Shown here: positions 2,775 through 6,463 of the stretch, piece after piece
Numbering within the stretch: position 1 is the first letter of the stretch
How the letters are laid out: each line of letters begins with the position of its first letter
From: Candidatus Woesearchaeota archaeon
GTDB lineage: Archaea > Nanobdellota > Nanobdellia > Woesearchaeales > JACPBV01
Direction of reading: 5' to 3'
Length of the DNA: 6,463 bases
NCBI GenBank assembly: GCA_019323195.1
Contig: JAHWHQ010000110.1
Span: forward strand, 1-6,463
Notes under the pieces: model-generated
Database searches by the model: none
Seen by the model: the letters and a program-made list of their open reading frames with translations, nothing else
Told to the model about the DNA's origin: nothing
Made by a program: the position numbers and the translations under genes

Positions 2775-5700
2775 TTAATAATCGTTCAGGCTGATCTGGC
2801 CTTTTCTCTTGCCTTCCCTTGTCTTTATCTTATCAAAATCCTGGCCGACCTGCTTCTTTATGCTTAAAGCAACCTTTTTTCCAAGTATCTGCACCAGCTT
2901 CATCACATCCGTTTCCTTTATATCCTTTATGTCCTTTATCTTATTATAATAGAGCTTCCTGGCCCTTATCCTGCCTACCTGCTCTAGCTTCAGCAGTGGT
3001 ATCAATTCCTCCTTAACGCCGTTCTTTACCCTTATCCTTAGCTTGATAAGCTCTTTTAGCATGGGCTGGTATTTCATTATCCTTGCCAGCTCCTCTGCTG
3101 CGTATAGCAGCCATCTTGCTATGTCAAGCTTTGCCTTTATCTCGCCGGGCCTTATGTCATAGTTCTCAAGCAGGTATTCTTCATCCTTTTCCTCTATCCA
3201 TTCCTGCAGGAACATGGCTGTCTTTACTGAATTTAGGAAATCATCGTATTCAGGCTCGTATAGGCCTGGCTCTTTTTCCAGGAGAAAACTGTCGTATTTG
3301 ACAAGCTCTTCCTGGATCCTGTCATATTCCTTTACCTTGACCCTGAGCAGGGGCCTTAGCTCAAGGCTGCGGGAAAGCATATGGAGGAATGAGAACGGGA
3401 TGGTTTTTTTGGCTGCAGCATTTTTTATGCATTCAATGAAGTTATGTGCTGTTAATGGATCAAGGTAAAGCTCTGCTATCCTTTTTCCCAGCAGGGTTGC
3501 CTTGTAGCTTTTGTCTTCAAGATCATCTGCAGAAGTAAAATCATCATCCTTGCTGCTTGCCAGGAACTTCCAGCTCGTCAATAGCTCAAGCATCCTTTCT
3601 ATGGTCTGCTGGAGCTCAAAGGTGTCTGCGAACTGGAACGCCCAGAATGTCTTTGAGAAAAACTCAAAAATCTCCTTTTTTGTAGTGAGGAAGTTGGATG
3701 CGATCAGGCTAAGGACGTATGTCCTGAGAACAGGCTCTACTGCCAGCTTTGAGTAGATCTCTTCAGGATCACCATGGATGTACCTTTCAAGCAGCTTTTC
3801 CTTCCCGCTTTCTGAAGGGGCAATTATGATAGCCTGTCCTTCGCTGTCAAACCCAGGCCTGCCGGCCCTTCCAGCCATCTGGAGGTAGTCCAGGACAGGT
3901 ATGTAGGCTAATCCCCTATGGCCGTACCTTCTCAGGTCTTTTAGTATAACCCTATAAGCTGGAAGGTCGAGGCCCATTGAATTATGAACTATAAAACCAT
4001 TAGCAACAAACATATGGTCATTCTCTGGTTTATTCAATAATACAACATCATATACCTCATTCTCACAGTTAACCTCTTTTATTTTTCTTATTTTATCCCA
4101 AAAAATATCGCCTTCAAAGTCCGAATCTCTCCAACCTTTTTTAACAATCCAATTTAACTCATTTCTACATAAAGGGCACTCTTGAAGTCTAAAGAACTCT
4201 TCAATTTTTTTATTTTTATTAATTATATTTTTAAAAATCCATTTTCCAATTAAGTTAAGACTCCAAAACCATTCTGTATTACCTCTGCTTCCAATTCTTC
4301 TTTTTTTAATTAATTCATAATGGTGATTTAATCTTGTATCTTTTCCTCTAGGTTCATGATTCAGAAGTTTTTTGAGTTTTCTTGAGCCTAATTCTCCTTT
4401 TTTTCCAAGTAGTTTGATAACACTTAATTTTATTTGTCCCCATTTTTTATGATATTTTGATCTTCCTGAAAATATGTCTTTATAAATTCTATACCTGCAA
4501 TTATTACATGAAACATAGTTTAGATTAGAGCAGATTCTTGCAACTTGCTTTATAAGGGCTTCCTGTTTTCTTCTTATTCCAAAGCCTATAAACTTATAGA
4601 AATCGATTATGCTATTCTTCTGGTGAATATTTAACTCAAAACTGGGTAATGTTTTGTATTCTTTTTCATAGATTTTCATTGAACCTGCTTTTTTCCTTTT
4701 TATTGTACTTACTATCCCAAACCTTAGAAGCATTTTTTGCGTTTGTTTGATTAGATCTTCAGAAGTATTGCTGAATCCAGGCCCCATTTTTTTATCTACA
4801 TAACCATCTGTATCAAATAATCCTCTTAATAAGGAAGCTGTATTTTCTAAATCCATTTCCATTAATTTGTTGGAAATATATTTTCTAGCACCTTTTTCTA
4901 TTCCGCATCTGACTAATAACTCTCTAAACCATTTATTTTTTCCAAGAATCAATTGGGGTGTTCCATTGAATGTAATGGTCCTTTTACAATTTAAGCCAAG
5001 TTTTTTACAAACTTCTTTTACCTTTGAAAATATTTCTTCATCTTGCCCTACAACTGATGGGCTTCCTTTATATTTGATTTTTCCATCTACTATTTCTGTT
5101 CCAGAGTATCCATCTCCCAGTATAACTCCAATAAAATAAGACAATTCAGGGTCAAATTTATAATTTGGAATATCAATCTTATTATTAATAATAAAATCCT
5201 TAATAGAAGGAATTTTTATATTCTTAAGGTCTAACTTCCCTATAGTTGCAATTTTATCTTTTTTGCTAATATTTTTAGCTGCTAAAATAATCTTTCTATC
5301 TTTTCTTTTAACAAACATCTTATGATTTGGAGTAACTTTAATTGAATAACCGGAAACTGAAGAAATCTTAATAAGTTTTGAAGAATTCATAATCCTATTA
5401 ATTTTTTGTGCTTTCATAGCAATTAATTTGTTTTTGGAAAGTACAAAAATAGGATTTGAAACCTTAAACTTAGAAACCTCGGTTTCAGATATGTTATGCC
5501 AAATCATGCTGTCTTTTGATAAACATAAAGTTGGTGTACAACATATTATCTTTATCACACCTTTCCTGAAATTGTTTTCAATCAGCTCTTTCTGTTTAGA
5601 GTTAAGGCCTGCATGATGGAAAGCGATACCTTTCCTGATGCACCTTGACAGCCTTTCACACTGCCTTGTTGGCCTTGCTAAAGAATGAAGGGCCTGCTCA

Positions 5701-5876
5701 GAAAGCTCTGTAAGTTCCTTGTCTTCACTTTTTATCTTTGCACTGATGTCTTCTGCGGTCTTTTCTGCGCTTCTTTTGGTGTTGGCAAATACCAGGGCCT
5801 GCTTCCCTGTATTTATGGTATCCAGGGCAAGGCTTATCGCCGGGTTGTCCGACTTAGAATTTATTTTTAGCTTCAT
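2775..5876 (-). CDS. hel308: Hel308-family helicase C-terminal half, intein-interrupted
   Basis: Hel308 is a superfamily 2, Ski2-like 3'-5' DNA helicase acting on stalled replication forks. The precursor has 1033 residues; removing the intein (118-632) leaves a 518-residue extein. Extein features in order: second RecA domain with GKQALVFANTKRSAEK (24-39), IAFHHAGLNSKQKELIE (84-100), motif V TPTL|SMGLDLPA split by the intein, and motif VI QMAGRAGRPG (666-675); winged-helix and ratchet regions (about 700-930); helix-hairpin-helix domain (about 940-1010). The last residues, QISLNDY, resemble a PCNA-interacting QxxLxx(F/Y) motif. Hel308 proteins are usually about 700 residues. Here the first RecA domain (Q motif, Walker A, DExH) is absent: a stop lies three codons before the ATG at 5876 and the next 240 nt are not coding. 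The start falls on the RecA1/RecA2 boundary, so a partner gene elsewhere or a decayed gene are both possible. Confidence 0.88.
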   Translation of the reverse strand: MKLKINSKSDNPAISLALDTINTGKQALVFANTKRSAEKTAEDISAKIKSEDKELTELSEQALHSLARPTRQCERLSRCIRKGIAFHHAGLNSKQKELIENNFRKGVIKIICCTPTLCLSKDSMIWHNISETEVSKFKVSNPIFVLSKNKLIAMKAQKINRIMNSSKLIKISSVSGYSIKVTPNHKMFVKRKDRKIILAAKNISKKDKIATIGKLDLKNIKIPSIKDFIINNKIDIPNYKFDPELSYFIGVILGDGYSGTEIVDGKIKYKGSPSVVGQDEEIFSKVKEVCKKLGLNCKRTITFNGTPQLILGKNKWFRELLVRCGIEKGARKYISNKLMEMDLENTASLLRGLFDTDGYVDKKMGPGFSNTSEDLIKQTQKMLLRFGIVSTIKRKKAGSMKIYEKEYKTLPSFELNIHQKNSIIDFYKFIGFGIRRKQEALIKQVARICSNLNYVSCNNCRYRIYKDIFSGRSKYHKKWGQIKLSVIKLLGKKGELGSRKLKKLLNHEPRGKDTRLNHHYELIKKRRIGSRGNTEWFWSLNLIGKWIFKNIINKNKKIEEFFRLQECPLCRNELNWIVKKGWRDSDFEGDIFWDKIRKIKEVNCENEVYDVVLLNKPENDHMFVANGFIVHNSMGLDLPAYRVILKDLRRYGHRGLAYIPVLDYLQMAGRAGRPGFDSEGQAIIIAPSESGKEKLLERYIHGDPEEIYSKLAVEPVLRTYVLSLIASNFLTTKKEIFEFFSKTFWAFQFADTFELQQTIERMLELLTSWKFLASSKDDDFTSADDLEDKSYKATLLGKRIAELYLDPLTAHNFIECIKNAAAKKTIPFSFLHMLSRSLELRPLLRVKVKEYDRIQEELVKYDSFLLEKEPGLYEPEYDDFLNSVKTAMFLQEWIEEKDEEYLLENYDIRPGEIKAKLDIARWLLYAAEELARIMKYQPMLKELIKLRIRVKNGVKEELIPLLKLEQVGRIRARKLYYNKIKDIKDIKETDVMKLVQILGKKVALSIKKQVGQDFDKIKTREGKRKGQISLNDY
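3981..5525 (-). other. Intein with LAGLIDADG homing endonuclease in helicase motif V
   Basis: The intein is 515 residues, precursor positions 118-632. Splicing residues are complete: Cys118 at the N-terminus (CLSKDSMI), block B TPNHKMFV (182-189), the C-terminal NGFIVHN with His631-Asn632, and Ser633 as the first extein residue. The two LAGLIDADG helices are YFIGVILGDGY (247-257) and LLRGLFDTDGY (349-359), each with its acidic residue, so the endonuclease looks intact. After it comes a CNNC pair (457-460), a winged-helix-like stretch (about 481-541) and a CPLC pair (567-570). The intein DNA is much richer in A/T than the extein, as expected for a horizontally moving element. The Methanocaldococcus jannaschii Hel308 homologue is known to carry an intein; whether the insertion site is the same needs alignment. 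Confidence 0.93.
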
Positions 5877-5940
5877 GTTGGGTTAGGGATTATAAGGGGT
5901 ATAGTGATTTAATGTTGGTTGGATACCGGATAAGCCGCTT

Positions 5941-5950
5941 AATTATAAAA
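5941..5950 (-). promoter_or_regulatory. Candidate box A of the helicase gene
   Basis: The minus strand reads TTTTATAATT, about 65 nt before the ATG at 5876, predicting a short leader of roughly 40 nt. A weaker CTTATAATCC lies nearer the gene (5888-5897) and would give a leaderless mRNA. No Shine-Dalgarno precedes the ATG (CTAACCCAAC). Having its own promoter supports the fragment being an expressed gene, but this is weak evidence. Confidence 0.35.
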
Positions 5951-5998
5951 GCTTTTCTTTGGGGCTAGATTATCAGGGATATTTGCTAATATTACCTT

Positions 5999-6040
5999 TA
6001 AAACCTTTAATCATAATGAAAGGTTTTATGTTAAAACCTT
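5999..6040. repeat. Three alternating AAAACCTT copies forming rival hairpins
   Basis: AAAACCTTT (6000-6008), AAAGGTTTT (6019-6027) and AAAACCTT (6033-6040) lie in the gap between the helicase and the PKD protein. The middle copy can pair with the left copy (10 bp from 5999 to 6028, 9-bp core, 10-nt loop) or with the right copy (8 bp, 5-nt loop), but not with both. On the minus strand it lies about 80 nt after the PKD gene stop, so it may act as that gene's terminator, although no clean T-run follows the outer stem. The rest of 5877-6116 shows no gene. Confidence 0.5.
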
Positions 6041-6116
6041 GAATTGTAATGCAAATAGGTTCTATTTGTATGTTATAAAGAATTAACTTATGGAACACTT
6101 GTTCTTAAAACTGGTC

Positions 6117-6463
6117 TTAAACAACCTTGACATCCCACTCATACTCTGTCTCGTCCCTGCCGTCAGAGACAACAGCTTTTACCTTCTTCTGTCCTGCTGT
6201 TGTAAATGTCCTTGCTATAACATTGCTTTTCCTGTAGTGCTCAAGAAGGCTGAACTTCCAGAGGTAGCTTACCTCATCACCGTCAGGATCATTAGCTTCT
6301 ATCCTGAACTTTATCTTCTCGTTTCTTTTGACGGTTATGCTCTTCTTCGGCTCAGCGGATGCTACCACCGGAGCCCTGTTCACATTATAGACCTTTATGT
6401 CAACTTCCTTGAAAACCTCATCCATGCCGTCGCTGGCCCTGAAGGTCAACGAATAGGTGCCTG
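6117..6463 (-). CDS. PKD/Ig-like repeat protein, C-terminal fragment
   Basis: The frame is open to the right edge of the window, so the gene starts outside it. At least 115 residues are visible. They include the end of one beta-sandwich repeat (GTYSLTFRASDGMDEVFKEV, then KVYNVNRAPVV as the linker) and one complete repeat (IKFRIEANDPDGDEVSYLW, then FTTAGQKKVKAVVSDGRDE and a final strand). The N-D-P-D-G-D turn and the T-A-G-x-K-x-V-x-V-x-V-S-D-G pattern are typical of PKD and related Ig-like domains in archaeal extracellular proteins. They commonly serve adhesion or surface-layer roles. There is no C-terminal membrane anchor or sorting motif, so any anchor or signal peptide would be N-terminal. 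A TTG at 6449 is in frame but is not the start, because the domain continues upstream. Confidence 0.75.
   Translation of the reverse strand, partial: GTYSLTFRASDGMDEVFKEVDIKVYNVNRAPVVASAEPKKSITVKRNEKIKFRIEANDPDGDEVSYLWKFSLLEHYRKSNVIARTFTTAGQKKVKAVVSDGRDETEYEWDVKVV

Noticed and set aside
1..6463. CRISPR array or insertion sequence with terminal inverted repeats
   Set aside because: No regularly spaced repeats and no transposase or integrase motifs were seen on either strand.

Overview
The window reads as archaeal chromosome, probably from a small-genome DPANN-type lineage. The archaeal assignment is well supported by an L7Ae-S28e-L24e ribosomal cluster, A/T-rich box A promoter elements, GGTGA-type ribosome binding sites, intron-containing tRNAs (one with an intron in the D-loop), a Hel308-family helicase and an intein. 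The DPANN placement is inference, based on the gene order, the reduced and split-looking helicase and the intron-bearing tRNAs.

Layout. Positions 1-717 (minus strand) hold a ribosomal protein operon transcribed L7Ae -> S28e -> L24e; L24e is cut off by the window edge after its first five codons. Positions 718-910 are a divergent promoter region: a box A facing left for L7Ae and a strong box A facing right for tRNA-Tyr. Positions 911-1061 (plus) hold a tRNA-Tyr(GUA) interrupted twice, by a 22-nt D-loop intron and a 56-nt intron after position 37. A 41-codon basic ORF follows on the same strand (1140-1265). Positions about 1350-2627 form an A/T-rich island: a two-gene HEPN/minimal-nucleotidyltransferase module on the minus strand, bounded on both sides by imperfect direct repeats that are 3' ends of a tRNA gene. 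A tRNA-Arg(GCG) with a 12-nt intron lies at 2644-2727 (minus).

Positions 2775-5876 (minus) encode a Hel308-type helicase that begins exactly at the second RecA domain and therefore lacks Walker A and the DExH box. A 515-residue homing-endonuclease intein interrupts its motif V. The 240-nt gap 5877-6116 contains a likely helicase promoter and three alternating copies of an AAAACCTT motif that can form two mutually exclusive hairpins. The right edge is the C-terminal end of a PKD/Ig-like repeat protein, probably on the cell surface.

How it fits together. Core translation genes (ribosomal proteins, two tRNAs) alternate with selfish or defence-type elements: an intein in a helicase, a toxin-antitoxin-like module between tRNA remnants, and tRNA introns. 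The most interesting points are the helicase fragment that starts at a clean domain boundary, the HEPN/MNT cassette with its compact operator and tRNA-derived borders, the D-loop tRNA intron with a readable splice structure, and the composite architecture of the intein (zinc-ribbon cysteines split by a winged-helix-like segment).
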